From contig CAKRTS010000002.1 in NCBI GenBank assembly GCA_934402315.1, forward strand, positions 1 to 64,000: a DNA stretch of 64,000 bases, in the 5' to 3' direction. The notes under the pieces were generated by a model. It was not told where the DNA came from and did not search any database. It was given only the letters and a program-made list of their open reading frames with translations. Source of the stretch: an uncultured Acetatifactor sp. (GTDB lineage: Bacteria; Bacillota; Clostridia; Lachnospirales; Lachnospiraceae). Position numbers and translations under genes: made by a program. Shown here in pieces: positions 50,803 to 60,091 of this stretch (the stretch's first letter is position 1; every line of letters begins with the position of its first letter).

Positions 50803-52089
50803 TTATAAAACCTCTGTCTTGGTGAACTTTACCCTTATACTTACTTCATTTTCCTCAGTTACACCGTCGGGAAACGAGAACTTCACCGGTATTTCATAAG
50901 TGTGATCCCCGGGCTCCTCAAGCTCCTGCTCCTGCAGCCACGCCGCAACGTCAATCGTCGTCGTGACAGTGCTCTCCTGCACCGCAGAAACCGCGTCATT
51001 CAGACCCGAAATTGTGAGCTGATATGGCGTAGTCTCATGAACGACAATCTCCGTCTCATATCCCTCCGGCACGTTGAGCAGGGTGAAGTCCTCCGGCTCC
51101 AGAACAAAGTCCCGCTCGACAATAGGCTCGATATATACCGTCGCAGTAACCCTTCCGTTAAAGCTGCTGTCGGCAAGTCTGACATTGTCCTTCAGGTAGT
51201 CCTTGATATTGATGACATTGACCATATCACTGCTCTCACCGGTAATATTCAGCTGTTCCTCCGGAATGGAAATGCTCGTCACGCTTGCCAGCGCAGACGG
51301 TGTTCCCGCAATCACCACCGTAGACGGCACACACTCCGTCACACCGGTCGCAAGATAGCCCTCCGCAGGAACGCCCATCACATTCAGTTCTATCGGCACT
51401 TCCTTCGTTGCGAGCACCTCAACCGACATATGGATCTGGTTCACGTTCCGGCTGACGCTCGGAAGCTCAAGAAGATTTCCATCCGCATCATAGAGCAGCG
51501 GCTCCACATTCAGCGACATGCTTGTGCTCACTCCGCTCACATCCACCTCGACCTTCGCGTTGGCAATGCGCTCCACTGCCGACTTGGGACCCGTGACTTC
51601 TATCAGGTTCTGGTCAGGAGACGCGCTCGCCACCATATACCCTTCCGCAACTTCTCCCACTGTCTGATGCAGTACTCTGATCCACTTGCTGGACTTTTCT
51701 TCCACCGTCAGTCTCACAACATCATGATCGCCCCGGATCGTCTCTACGCTGGAGCTCTGCACATTCTGAACATTATATGAAATAACAATGGTATTTATGT
51801 CTGTAAGCCTGTTCATGTCAGCTTCCGCAATAATATCGGATGCCCGCAGATTTCTGGTGATGCTCCGCGGTGCACGGATTGTCACGCGGACAGTGTCCGT
51901 ATTATCCAGAATTTCATAGACCTTCCCCTCTTTTTCAAGAAGCTCGGTATTCGTCAGCGTTACCGGTATATTGGAAAAATAGACCGTCTCCTTGGGATCT
52001 GCGATCTGCGCCGCTACAAACCACAACAGAGAAGCCAGCAGCAGGGAAGCCAGCTTGAGACCCCAGTTATGAAAGATTCTTTTTTTCAT
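50803..52089 (-). CDS. cdaR: YbbR-domain protein, regulator of diadenylate cyclase
   Basis: A 428-residue membrane-anchored protein: one N-terminal helix (LASLLLASLLWFVAA) followed by extracytoplasmic YbbR repeats, visible as recurrent blocks such as IPVTLTNTELLEKEG, IEVTGPKSAVERI and TVVIAGTPSALASVTSI. CdaR binds CdaA and modulates cyclic di-AMP synthesis. It overlaps the end of cdaA by about 23 bases from the ATG at 52089 (GGAGG at 11 bases); a longer start at 52143 would overlap more and shows no better site. Confidence 0.9.
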   Translation of the reverse strand: MKKRIFHNWGLKLASLLLASLLWFVAAQIADPKETVYFSNIPVTLTNTELLEKEGKVYEILDNTDTVRVTIRAPRSITRNLRASDIIAEADMNRLTDINTIVISYNVQNVQSSSVETIRGDHDVVRLTVEEKSSKWIRVLHQTVGEVAEGYMVASASPDQNLIEVTGPKSAVERIANAKVEVDVSGVSTSMSLNVEPLLYDADGNLLELPSVSRNVNQIHMSVEVLATKEVPIELNVMGVPAEGYLATGVTECVPSTVVIAGTPSALASVTSISIPEEQLNITGESSDMVNVINIKDYLKDNVRLADSSFNGRVTATVYIEPIVERDFVLEPEDFTLLNVPEGYETEIVVHETTPYQLTISGLNDAVSAVQESTVTTTIDVAAWLQEQELEEPGDHTYEIPVKFSFPDGVTEENEVSIRVKFTKTEVL

Positions 52090-52963
52090 TCTTTGTCTTG
52101 CTCCTCCCTTTCCAGATGCGTCTTCCCTTCGGCTTTTCCTCATCCTGTCCGTTCAAGACTTTCTGCAGTCTCGCCTTCAGGTCATCGGGAGTAAATCCCC
52201 TCTCAAGCTGCCCTTCATACGCCACGCTGACTTTTCCCGTCTCCTCGGAGACAATGACTGTCAGGGAATCCGTCACCTCAGAGACGCCAACTCCGGCGCG
52301 GTGTCTGGTTCCGAGTTCCTTGCTCAGCCCCAGGTTGTCAGACAGCGGAAGATAGCAGGTTGCAGAGGTCACTCTGTTTCCCCGCACAATAACAGCTCCG
52401 TCGTGCAACGGAGTATTGTGTTCAAAAATATTGATGAGCAGCTGGCTGGTCACAATGCCGTCCACCTCGATGCCCGTCCGCTCGTAGTCTCGAAGGGATT
52501 CCTTCTGTTCGATCACGATCAATGCGCCCGTCTTTGCCTTTCCCATCTCGAAGCATGCCTTGACGATTTCATTGATTGTTTTCTCCGAAAAAATCTCCTG
52601 CTCTCTCTTGCCGGAATCCGTAAAGACACCGGACGGCAGGAAGTTCTTTTTTCCCAGCTCCTCCAGCGCATGACGCAGCTCCGGCTGCATGACAACAACA
52701 ATCGCCATTACCGCGAAACTCAGTAGGTTCTGTGCGAGCCAGAGAATCGTTGTCATGTCCATGATAAAAGCCAGCAACAGAAAAACACAGATCACGGCAA
52801 GCCCCTTTAAAAGCTGCCATGCTCTGGTCGTCTTCATCCATTTTAAAATATAGTACAGCAAAAACGCGATGATGAGAATTTCCAGAATATCCCCCGCATC
52901 GATCGTCGTTCTGTATGTGCTGAAGCTCTTCACATAATCAACTATTGTCTCAAACCACTGCAT
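52067..52963 (-). CDS. cdaA: Membrane diadenylate cyclase
   Basis: CdaA makes cyclic di-AMP from two ATP. The 298-residue protein has three N-terminal membrane helices (to about residue 85), the catalytic domain with LLINIFEHNTPLHDGAVIVRG (DGA motif) and LGTRHRAGVGVSE (RHR motif), and a basic C-terminal tail (KGRRIWKGRSKTKNEKK). The pair cdaA-cdaR is conserved in Bacillota, usually followed by glmM, which is absent here. It begins the operon on the minus strand after a 54-base gap. Confidence 0.95.
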   Translation of the reverse strand: MQWFETIVDYVKSFSTYRTTIDAGDILEILIIAFLLYYILKWMKTTRAWQLLKGLAVICVFLLLAFIMDMTTILWLAQNLLSFAVMAIVVVMQPELRHALEELGKKNFLPSGVFTDSGKREQEIFSEKTINEIVKACFEMGKAKTGALIVIEQKESLRDYERTGIEVDGIVTSQLLINIFEHNTPLHDGAVIVRGNRVTSATCYLPLSDNLGLSKELGTRHRAGVGVSEVTDSLTVIVSEETGKVSVAYEGQLERGFTPDDLKARLQKVLNGQDEEKPKGRRIWKGRSKTKNEKKNLS

Positions 52964-53016
52964 CTGCCTAACATCTCGCCTCTATCTGTTTTATCCCGTC
53001 CCCGGGTAACCTTCTC

Positions 53017-54111
53017 TTAGAAAAGATCTTCATAATCGTCTATTTCATTCTCGTCATTCAGATCTGCGTCCGTGGTGCCGATGGTAACACTCCTGCCGCC
53101 TCTGTAATCACCTCTTGCCCGCTGCGTTCCGCCCTTGCTGCCCGTGGTTCTCTCCGTGACAACACTTCGTTCCCCGCTGCGGCTATGCTGCGTATTGATC
53201 CTCTTTACCGTCTTTGAAGGCGCTGTCACCGACATCTTCGGAACCGCCTTGACATAATAATAATATTCATCATCCTCAAACTGTGCCTTTTCCGTGCGGC
53301 TGTAATCCACGCAGAATTTGAAAAATTCAAGAATCTTCGCCACCACCAGCGCAAGAATTGAGCCAAGCAGCGCACCGATCACCGAAATATTGATGTCGTA
53401 GAGCAGATCGCCGATCAGCAGGACAACAATGTCCACCATAACGCCGACCGCCATTGCAACAGTCCATGAATGTGCGATTGCCATTTTCCGGATCAGATAC
53501 ACCGTCAGTATTGTAATCGAAAAGGCGGCAATTACAACAAGCATCGACTTATTTCCCACGATTCCGTCTATAATCAGCCGGATCTTCGCCGTGGCTTCCT
53601 CCGCCCCCAGCGTGTTTATCGTAGACGCGCTGTTGACGACCGTCTGCAGCAGGTAAAAGACCGCCACGCCGCAGCCGACAGACACGATTGCCGTCGGTGC
53701 GCAGAGCAGCCCCGCCGCTATCGGAATCATATACGGTATTTTCATCGAGCAGAGCATCGGTGTCAGCAGCACAAGAAGCGTATCCTTCGGGCTGAAGCGG
53801 AAGTACAGAAGAAACATCACAAGATATACGCACAGCCCTACCAGCGCTACCTCCATCGACAGCGCATACATATGCGCCAGACTGAAAGCAGCCGCAAACA
53901 GCACGATAAAATTCGTCGGCAGAAAGGAGCACATCAGCGCCACGATCAGCACTATGGCAATATTGTCTATCTTGCTCATATAGCCAATTTTACCATTCAG
54001 CATGCTGAGCACGACAAACGCCAGCAGAAACTTCAGGATCGGCAGCACAAACGCCTCATATCTGCTGTATAAATGCTTTAATTTTTCTCTTATTTCCAGT
54101 AAAGCTGTCAT
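53017..54111 (-). CDS. Unknown membrane protein with charged tail
   Basis: A 364-residue protein I cannot assign. It has eight or so membrane segments in residues 20-260 and a cytoplasmic tail (about 265-364) that is first acidic-aromatic (FEDDEYYYYVK), then Arg/Gly/Ser-rich (STQRARGDYRGGRS style) and finally strongly acidic (DLNDENEIDDYEDLF). It overlaps the small membrane protein gene upstream by four bases (ATGA) and precedes cdaA by 54 bases. The tail suggests interaction with cytoplasmic partners. A place in an operon with cyclic di-AMP genes and flagellar genes is the only hint to function. Confidence 0.7.
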   Translation of the reverse strand: MTALLEIREKLKHLYSRYEAFVLPILKFLLAFVVLSMLNGKIGYMSKIDNIAIVLIVALMCSFLPTNFIVLFAAAFSLAHMYALSMEVALVGLCVYLVMFLLYFRFSPKDTLLVLLTPMLCSMKIPYMIPIAAGLLCAPTAIVSVGCGVAVFYLLQTVVNSASTINTLGAEEATAKIRLIIDGIVGNKSMLVVIAAFSITILTVYLIRKMAIAHSWTVAMAVGVMVDIVVLLIGDLLYDINISVIGALLGSILALVVAKILEFFKFCVDYSRTEKAQFEDDEYYYYVKAVPKMSVTAPSKTVKRINTQHSRSGERSVVTERTTGSKGGTQRARGDYRGGRSVTIGTTDADLNDENEIDDYEDLF

Positions 54112-54527
54112 TTATGTCCTCCAGCTGATTTTCTCGCGGCATCTCCGCCATAGAGCGAGTTCAGCTTCTTCAAATTATGATAGTAGCACTTCAGGCTGTT
54201 CTTTGCTTTTGCGTAGCGGTAGGTGCAGATCACATAGGTCAGAAGACTGTACCCGACCACAAACACAATATAATAAATCAGGATATTCTTGGCAAAGGAA
54301 AGCAGATCCATCTTGTACAGATCCTGCATAAAAACTTCAAAGTCATAAAAAATGTACAGCGCAAATACAATGGCAAACGCAATGGTTCCGCAGATGACAG
54401 ACTTCAACACCTGCACCGCGATATAATCGCTCCGGAAATAGTTGCCGATCTTCATGTTCTTCCTGCCGTCACCATTTTCATAGGAAGCCATCTGTGTCAT
54501 CAATACTACACGTTCTTCGTTCAGCAT
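54108..54527 (-). CDS. Small unknown two-helix membrane protein
   Basis: A 139-residue protein with two membrane segments (about residues 42-62 and 82-104) and charged ends. The first 30 residues (MTQMASYENGDGRKNMK) are polar. Its stop overlaps the start of the larger membrane protein, so they are made together and may form a complex. It follows the YvyF-like gene by 15 bases. Not recognised. Confidence 0.7.
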   Translation of the reverse strand: MLNEERVVLMTQMASYENGDGRKNMKIGNYFRSDYIAVQVLKSVICGTIAFAIVFALYIFYDFEVFMQDLYKMDLLSFAKNILIYYIVFVVGYSLLTYVICTYRYAKAKNSLKCYYHNLKKLNSLYGGDAARKSAGGHK

Positions 54528-54542
54528 AACAGCTCCTCCGGT

Positions 54543-54950
54543 CTACAGAAATCTCATCTTGGGATTTCCGTCCTCTTTATCCCTGCGGGGCTGCGGCTGC
54601 ACCGGACGCTGCGAATCTATAATCTCCCTGAAATCCTTTTTCATGCTCGCCTTACACTTCTCGCAGAATCTGCCGCACCTGATCGGAGCCCCACACGCCT
54701 CACAGTTCAGGAACATCGCGGAATCCTCCGTCACCTCCAGCCGCTCCTCGCGAAGCCACTGCCGGATCTGCGCCGGCTCCACGTCACATGCCTCAGAAAC
54801 CTCGGCGATTCCTACACCCTTGTGCTCACGCACATATTCCTTTACTTCCTGAAATTTCGCTTCCAGTCCTTCACGACAGGCAGGACAGATCACCGGTCCG
54901 GCGACATAGTTAAATATTCTGCCACAGGCTCTGCAATTTTTAATATTCAT
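54543..54950 (-). CDS. YvyF-type flagellar operon zinc-ribbon protein
   Basis: A 135-residue protein with an N-terminal zinc ribbon (NCRACGRIFNY and CPACREGL), a central helix-turn-helix-like segment (GIAEVSEACDVEPAQIRQWLREERL) and a second zinc ribbon (CEACGAPIRCGRFCEKC). This is the architecture of TIGR03826/YvyF proteins, located beside comFC and flagellar genes in Bacillus and Clostridia. It is probably a regulator. Adjacent to comFC here too (18-base gap). Confidence 0.85.
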   Translation of the reverse strand: MNIKNCRACGRIFNYVAGPVICPACREGLEAKFQEVKEYVREHKGVGIAEVSEACDVEPAQIRQWLREERLEVTEDSAMFLNCEACGAPIRCGRFCEKCKASMKKDFREIIDSQRPVQPQPRRDKEDGNPKMRFL

Positions 54951-54968
54951 AGTATCCCTCCGGTTTCC

Positions 54969-55700
54969 CTATATGCCTGCACCGCAGGCAAGGGTAATGA
55001 AATAGATTTTCTCAGCGCCTGCTTCCCGCAGGGCTCTGGCAGCCTCATCGATCGTACTGCCGGTGGTATATATGTCATCAAAAACCAGTATCACCTTTAA
55101 TTTTACATCATTTCTGCCTATATTGAAAGCCTTTTTCAAATTATTTTGGCGTTCCTGCGGATTTAATTTCTTCTGCGGCACGGTATTCCTGACGCGGACC
55201 AGCATTTCCGGATACACCGGAATCCCCAGCCGCCGTCCCGTCTCCTTTGCGAGCAGCTCTGCCTGATTGTAGCCCCTCCGGGCATATCTGCGCCTGTGCA
55301 GCGGGATCGGCACAATTCCGTCCGGCTTTACCTGTCTGATAAAATCTCCGAGATACTCCGCGATCTCCTCACCGAAAAAAGCAGCGTACTCTCTCCGCCC
55401 CGCATACTTGAAGCGGTAGATGGATGCCGCCGCATCCGCATACTCGTACAAGGCCCTTCCTCTGTCAAAGGCATGCCGTTTCTCCCTACAGTCCCGGCAG
55501 TATTCCTCTCCCTCCTGCACCTTTCTTCCGCAGCGCATGCACCACGGCGGTGTCAGCAGCTTCATTTTCCCCAGGCATTCCGCGCATATCCTCTCCCCCG
55601 GCTCATCGACAATCTCGTCGCACACCGGACAGTGCACAGGGTAGACCGCGCGCAGAACCCCATCGCACCATTTTCTCAGCTTCGCATTTACATTCCCCAT
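54969..55700 (-). CDS. comFC: ComFC-family phosphoribosyltransferase-like protein
   Basis: A 243-residue protein with an N-terminal four-Cys zinc site (CPVCDEIVDEPGERICAEC, then CMRCGRKV and CRDC) and the PRTase fold with IVPIPLHRRRYARRGYNQAELLAKE and the pyrophosphate loop VFDDIYTTGSTIDEA. ComFC is needed for DNA uptake in competent Bacillus. The ATG at 55700 follows GGGGG; the upstream extension to 55790 overlaps recD2 and is not family-like. Confidence 0.92.
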   Translation of the reverse strand: MGNVNAKLRKWCDGVLRAVYPVHCPVCDEIVDEPGERICAECLGKMKLLTPPWCMRCGRKVQEGEEYCRDCREKRHAFDRGRALYEYADAAASIYRFKYAGRREYAAFFGEEIAEYLGDFIRQVKPDGIVPIPLHRRRYARRGYNQAELLAKETGRRLGIPVYPEMLVRVRNTVPQKKLNPQERQNNLKKAFNIGRNDVKLKVILVFDDIYTTGSTIDEAARALREAGAEKIYFITLACGAGI

Positions 55701-55725
55701 ATTTCCCCCAAATCCCGTAAAACGA

Positions 55726-57960
55726 TCACATATTCTGCCCGCAGACCTCCCGGATCCTGTCAGCCAGCGCCGTAAACCTCCGGTTCTCACTGTTGTTCTC
55801 TATCATCCCCCGCACCGTCGCACTGCTTCCGAGAATCGTGACACAGTTTCTCGCCCGCGTGATCGCCGTGTACAACAGATTCCGGTTAAACAGCATTCTC
55901 GGGCCGCTCAGCAGCGGCAGCAGCACTGCCGGATATTCACTTCCCTGCGACTTGTGTATCGTGATCGCATAGGACAGCTCCAGCTCCTCAAGCAGGGAAA
56001 ACGGGTAGGTCACCCTGCGCTGCTCGTCATATTCCACCACCATGCTTGAGGCATTCTCATTGATCTCTATGATCCTTCCCATATCCCCGTTGAATATGCC
56101 CATTCCCTTGTCTATGGGTATGCCGTACCTGCTGACGACCTCCCACTCCAGCTGATAGTTGTTCCGCACCTGCATGACCTTGTCGCCCTCACGGTAAATC
56201 TGGCTTCCGCTGACATGCTCCCGCTTTCCGGGCGCCGGAGGGTTCAGATACTGCTGCAGGATGCCGTTGAGCGTTTCACAGCCCAGGCTGCCCTTTCTCA
56301 TGGGCGTCAGCACCTGAATGTCATAGGGTGTTGCATCTACATACTTCGGCAGCTTTTCCCGGATCAGCTGAATCATATGCTTGTAAATGACATTGACATC
56401 GCTTCTCTCCAGCATAAAGAAATCCATGGACTTATTATCCAGCGCGATCTGTTCCCCGTTGTTGATTCTGTGCGCATTCACAACAATATCACTTTTCTCC
56501 GCCTGCCGGAAAATCTTCTTCAGCTCCACGGTGGGGAACTGCCCGCTGCCAATAATATCTCTCAACACCTGTCCCGGCCCCACACTCGGCAGCTGGTTCA
56601 CATCCCCCACGAGCACAAGTCTCGTGCCGGGCGCGACCGCCTTGAGCAGCGCCTGAAACAGCTGGATGTCCACCATCGACATCTCATCTATGATAACCAC
56701 ATCCGCCTCCAGCGGATTCTCCTCATTCCTCTCAAAGTTGACCTTCCTTGTATTCTCGTCCGAGAGGGCGCTGTTCAGCTCCAGCATCCTGTGCACCGTC
56801 CTCGCCTCGAAGCCGGTCGCCTCCGTCATGCGCTTTGCGGCACGCCCGGTGGGAGCCGCCAGAAAGATGTCCAGCCCCTCCGCCTCGAAATACCGGATAA
56901 TCATGTTGATCGTCGTCGTCTTTCCCGTGCCGGGGCCTCCCGACAGGATGAAAACACCGTTGCGGATGCATTCCAGCACCGCCTTTTTCTGCAGCTCGTC
57001 CAGCTCCATGTGCAGTGCTGTCGCAAGCTTTTCCAGCTGTTTCTCAACTGCAGCATTCTGCGACGGCAGATTTTCGCTCTCCTGCATCGGAAGATTCAGC
57101 TCATGAAGCATTCTCGCGCAGTTCAGCTCCGCATAAAAATAGGAGGACGCGAATACATTTTCGCCTTTAATAACCAGCTTTTTATCCATCATGAGATTAT
57201 CAATCTGCGGACGGATATACTCACCGTCCACCTGCAGCAGCTCCGCCGCCCTCTCAAGGAGCATATCAATCGGCAGGAAGCAATGTCCCTCCCCCACAGC
57301 CTGCAGCAATGTATAGAAGATGCCGCTCCGTATACGATAGTCCGAATCCGTATGGATGCCTATCTTCTCCGCCAGCTCATCTGCCATGCGGAAGCCTACT
57401 CCCGGGATGTCCTCCGCCAGCTTATACGGGTTTTCCTTCAGAATTCCGTACAGATTCATCCCGTAGGCATCATATATCTTCACCGCAAGCGCATTTGAGA
57501 TCCCGTACTGCTGTAAATATACCAACGCTTCCCGCAGATCCTTCTTTTCCTCCATCTGCACAGCGATCTCCTGTGCCTTGCGCAGACTGATGCCCTTGAT
57601 CTCCGCCAGCCTCTCCGGCTCCTCCTCTATGATGCGGAAGGTATCGTCCCCGAACTTCTTCACAATTCTCGCCGCGAGCGCCGCACCGACCCCCTTGACC
57701 GCCCCCGAGCCGAGGTAGCGCTCCATGCTGGCGCTGTCCTTCGGTGCAATCGTGCGGAAGCTGCTCAGCTTAAACTGCCTGCCGTACACCGGATGTTCAA
57801 TATAGTCTCCGTCAGCCGCGATATTTTCCCCCTGCGTCAATCCCTTGCACATGCCTACGCAGGTAATCTCCTCGCCGTCCGTGACAAGGTTCATGACCGT
57901 ATATCCATTTTCACTGTTGCTGAATATGATATGCTCCACATATCCGGTAATCGTTTCCAT
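55726..57960 (-). CDS. recD2: RecD2-type ATP-dependent DNA helicase
   Basis: A 744-residue superfamily 1B helicase: an N-terminal OB-like part (VEHIIFSNSENGYTVM), tandem helix-hairpin-helix region (GVGAALAARIVKKFGD; GVGFRMADELAEKIG), Walker A GGPGTGKTTTI, Walker B VVIIDEMSMVD, VGDVNQLPSVGPG, and motifs V/VI with SYAITIHKSQGSEYP and LYTAITRARN. RecD2 unwinds DNA 5' to 3' and acts in replication and repair without RecBC. Complete and of normal length. The gene follows flgJ after the terminator at 57985. Confidence 0.95.
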   Translation of the reverse strand: METITGYVEHIIFSNSENGYTVMNLVTDGEEITCVGMCKGLTQGENIAADGDYIEHPVYGRQFKLSSFRTIAPKDSASMERYLGSGAVKGVGAALAARIVKKFGDDTFRIIEEEPERLAEIKGISLRKAQEIAVQMEEKKDLREALVYLQQYGISNALAVKIYDAYGMNLYGILKENPYKLAEDIPGVGFRMADELAEKIGIHTDSDYRIRSGIFYTLLQAVGEGHCFLPIDMLLERAAELLQVDGEYIRPQIDNLMMDKKLVIKGENVFASSYFYAELNCARMLHELNLPMQESENLPSQNAAVEKQLEKLATALHMELDELQKKAVLECIRNGVFILSGGPGTGKTTTINMIIRYFEAEGLDIFLAAPTGRAAKRMTEATGFEARTVHRMLELNSALSDENTRKVNFERNEENPLEADVVIIDEMSMVDIQLFQALLKAVAPGTRLVLVGDVNQLPSVGPGQVLRDIIGSGQFPTVELKKIFRQAEKSDIVVNAHRINNGEQIALDNKSMDFFMLERSDVNVIYKHMIQLIREKLPKYVDATPYDIQVLTPMRKGSLGCETLNGILQQYLNPPAPGKREHVSGSQIYREGDKVMQVRNNYQLEWEVVSRYGIPIDKGMGIFNGDMGRIIEINENASSMVVEYDEQRRVTYPFSLLEELELSYAITIHKSQGSEYPAVLLPLLSGPRMLFNRNLLYTAITRARNCVTILGSSATVRGMIENNSENRRFTALADRIREVCGQNM

Positions 57961-57984
57961 CGTCCGTCCCCATCTTTTTCATAG

Positions 57985-58016
57985 CGAAAGAAAGGCTGCC
58001 AGTGTCCGGCAGCCTT
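57985..58016 (-). terminator. Terminator at the end of the flagellar rod/hook operon
   Basis: On the minus strand AAGGCTGCC and GGCAGCCTT form a 9-pair stem with a 7-base loop, followed by TCTTTCG, 21 bases after the flgJ-like stop. Confidence 0.75.
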
Positions 58017-58036
58017 GTGCTCATTTCGTGTCTCTG

Positions 58037-58420
58037 TTATTCCTCTGTACCCGCCTGAATGGAATCCGCATCCAGTCCGTAGTTTCTGCGCATCTGCTCA
58101 TACAGCATCTGCGCCAGGCCGAAGCCGCTCTGTTCGGTCGTCTGATCGGCGATCGACTGTATCATCTGATCCTTGTAATAATCCATCATGGTGCTGTTCG
58201 AGCCGGACATCTCCTCGTTCTGCGGAATTGTCTTTACCATCGCCTTGTACATCTGCTCGATAAAATAGGATTCAAACTGCTTGCAGGCATCCATCAGTTC
58301 ATCATCTGTCGCCGCATTCTTCGCGGTGCTCTGTAATCTGTCCTGCAGCTTTGATGCCGACTGGTTCGCCGCGTTTGCATATACGTCGCTATACATCGAA
58401 GCAATATTGCTGACATCCAT
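58037..58420 (-). CDS. flgJ: FlgJ-like rod-binding protein
   Basis: A 127-residue protein with LMDACKQFESYFIEQMYKAMVKTIP, the core of the rod-binding (FlgJ N-terminal) domain, and DYYKDQMIQSIADQ. There is no muramidase domain, as usual in Bacillota. It is the last gene of mbl-flhO-flhP-flgJ. The ATG at 58420 has GGAGG at nine bases; the ATG at 58426 is closer to it. Confidence 0.85.
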   Translation of the reverse strand: MDVSNIASMYSDVYANAANQSASKLQDRLQSTAKNAATDDELMDACKQFESYFIEQMYKAMVKTIPQNEEMSGSNSTMMDYYKDQMIQSIADQTTEQSGFGLAQMLYEQMRRNYGLDADSIQAGTEE

Positions 58421-58438
58421 GACCATTCCCCTCCTTTA

Positions 58439-59254
58439 TCAGCGTCTGAGATTATTTGCCTGCTGCAGCATCTCATCCGAAGCCGTTATCGCCTTGGAAT
58501 TCAATTCATAGGCACGCTGCGCAACAATCATGTTGACCATCTCGTCCACGACCTGAACGTTGGAGCCTTCCAGATAGCCCTGCAGAATATTACTTCTCTC
58601 AACGTTTGCGTTTGTCGCCTCATTGATCGGCTGTCCGCTTGCCGCCGTCTGCTGGTAAAGGCTGTCGCCCTCTTTCTCCAGACCGTTGGGGTTGTTGAAC
58701 TGAAATACACCAATCCTTCTGCCGATCAGCTGAGGATTATTGTTTGCATCGGGATAGCAGAGATTGCCAAGCTTATCCACGGTGATCCTGTTCAGTATAT
58801 AGTTGTTGCCGAGAATGATGGGCTGTCCGTTCGTATCCAGCACGGGAAGTCCGTCTGTCGTCGCAAGCATATTTCCGTTGGTTGCCAGAGTAAACTTCAG
58901 ATTACCGTTGCGTGTATAATATGTATTTCCATCCTCACCGCGGACAGCGAAGAAGCCCTTTCCGTCAATTGCAAATGCCGTTTCGCTCTCCGATGAGATC
59001 ATGTTGCCCGTCTTGAAGACCGAAGTGATCGCAGAGTTGCGGACACCGAGTCCGACCTGTGCGCTGGTAGGCTTCTGCTCTCCGTTTGCCGTCGTCGTCT
59101 TTGTCTGCAGCGTCTGGTAAAGGAGACTCTTGAACTCATTTACCTGCGTCTTATAACCGTTTGTATTTACATTTGCCAGATTGTTAGCGATTGTGTCAAT
59201 ATTTGTCTGCTGGGCAATCATGCCTGTTGCCGCCGTCCATAAGCTTCTTACCAT
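58439..59254 (-). CDS. flhP: Flagellar basal-body rod protein FlhP/FlgG family
   Basis: A 271-residue rod/hook family protein with the conserved start LWTAATGMIAQQTNIDTIANNLANVNTNGYK, central ITVDKLGNLCYP region and the end EMVNMIVAQRAYELNSKAI, the two helices that pack in the axial structure. It is a paralogue of the next upstream gene. The order mbl-flhO-flhP is that of Bacillus subtilis. It is exported through the flagellar type III system. Confidence 0.92.
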   Translation of the reverse strand: MVRSLWTAATGMIAQQTNIDTIANNLANVNTNGYKTQVNEFKSLLYQTLQTKTTTANGEQKPTSAQVGLGVRNSAITSVFKTGNMISSESETAFAIDGKGFFAVRGEDGNTYYTRNGNLKFTLATNGNMLATTDGLPVLDTNGQPIILGNNYILNRITVDKLGNLCYPDANNNPQLIGRRIGVFQFNNPNGLEKEGDSLYQQTAASGQPINEATNANVERSNILQGYLEGSNVQVVDEMVNMIVAQRAYELNSKAITASDEMLQQANNLRR

Positions 59255-59267
59255 TTATCCTGCCTCC

Positions 59268-60047
59268 TTACTGAACCCGTCCGAGCTGTGTCACTGCGAT
59301 TCCCAGCGACTCGTCATAGGTCTGGATGATCTTCTGATTGCTCTCGTAAGCCCGCGTGATCGCTATCAGGTTTACCATCTCCGAAACGACCTGGACATTT
59401 GCCATTTCCAGATACCCGGATTTTACCTGTGCGTCCGTCGTCGTGGTTCTCGCTCCCTCCACCGGGCGGTAATAGGTCTCGCCGTATTTCTCCAGATAAT
59501 TATAGTCCTCAAAGTCCGTGACCTGAATCTTTGCCACCGCCACGCCGTTCTGGGTAATCGTACCGTCGTTGGAAATCTTTGCATCAATCAGCGTGTTCAG
59601 CCTGATTCTGTTATTCTGTGTGCTGAGCACATAGTCGCCGTCCTCCGTGACCAGATAGCCGTCCCTGTTCAGGGTAAACTGACCGGCTCTCGTATACATG
59701 GTAGAGGTCTCGCCCGCCTTGTTGGTAAATTCGATTGCAAAGAAGCCTTGCCCGGCAAGTGCAAGATCATAGGTATTATCCGTTATGCGGAATGATCCCT
59801 GTCCAAAGTCGGTATAATTCTCACCGATTTTTACACCGGGATTATTCGTTCCCAGCTTCTGGACATTCTGCAGTCCGATGGACTGATCCTTGATTTTAAC
59901 AGTAAGTATGCTGTCAAAGGACTGGCTGGTAGCTCCCTCTTTCTTAAAGCCGACCGTTGACGCGTTCGCCAGATTGTTCGTCATGGTATCCATGCGGTTC
60001 TGTTCATTAACCATTCCCGTGTAGGCGGTATACAAGCCCTTGAGCAT
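59268..60047 (-). CDS. flhO: Flagellar basal-body rod protein FlhO/FlgF family
   Basis: A 259-residue rod protein: LYTAYTGMVNEQNRMDTMTNNLANASTVGFKKEG at the N-terminus and VVSEMVNLIAITRAYESNQKII at the C-terminus are the hallmark helices. It lies 13 bases before flhP and 44 bases after mbl. Part of the distal rod. Confidence 0.92.
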   Translation of the reverse strand: MLKGLYTAYTGMVNEQNRMDTMTNNLANASTVGFKKEGATSQSFDSILTVKIKDQSIGLQNVQKLGTNNPGVKIGENYTDFGQGSFRITDNTYDLALAGQGFFAIEFTNKAGETSTMYTRAGQFTLNRDGYLVTEDGDYVLSTQNNRIRLNTLIDAKISNDGTITQNGVAVAKIQVTDFEDYNYLEKYGETYYRPVEGARTTTTDAQVKSGYLEMANVQVVSEMVNLIAITRAYESNQKIIQTYDESLGIAVTQLGRVQ

Positions 60048-60091
60048 CAGTGCCTCCTCCCTGCCGGTCTCTCCCGCCGACAGCGTTTCTC

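Noticed and set aside
56215..57498. 427-codon plus-strand frame
   Set aside because: Antisense shadow of recD2, whose helicase motifs are complete on the minus strand.
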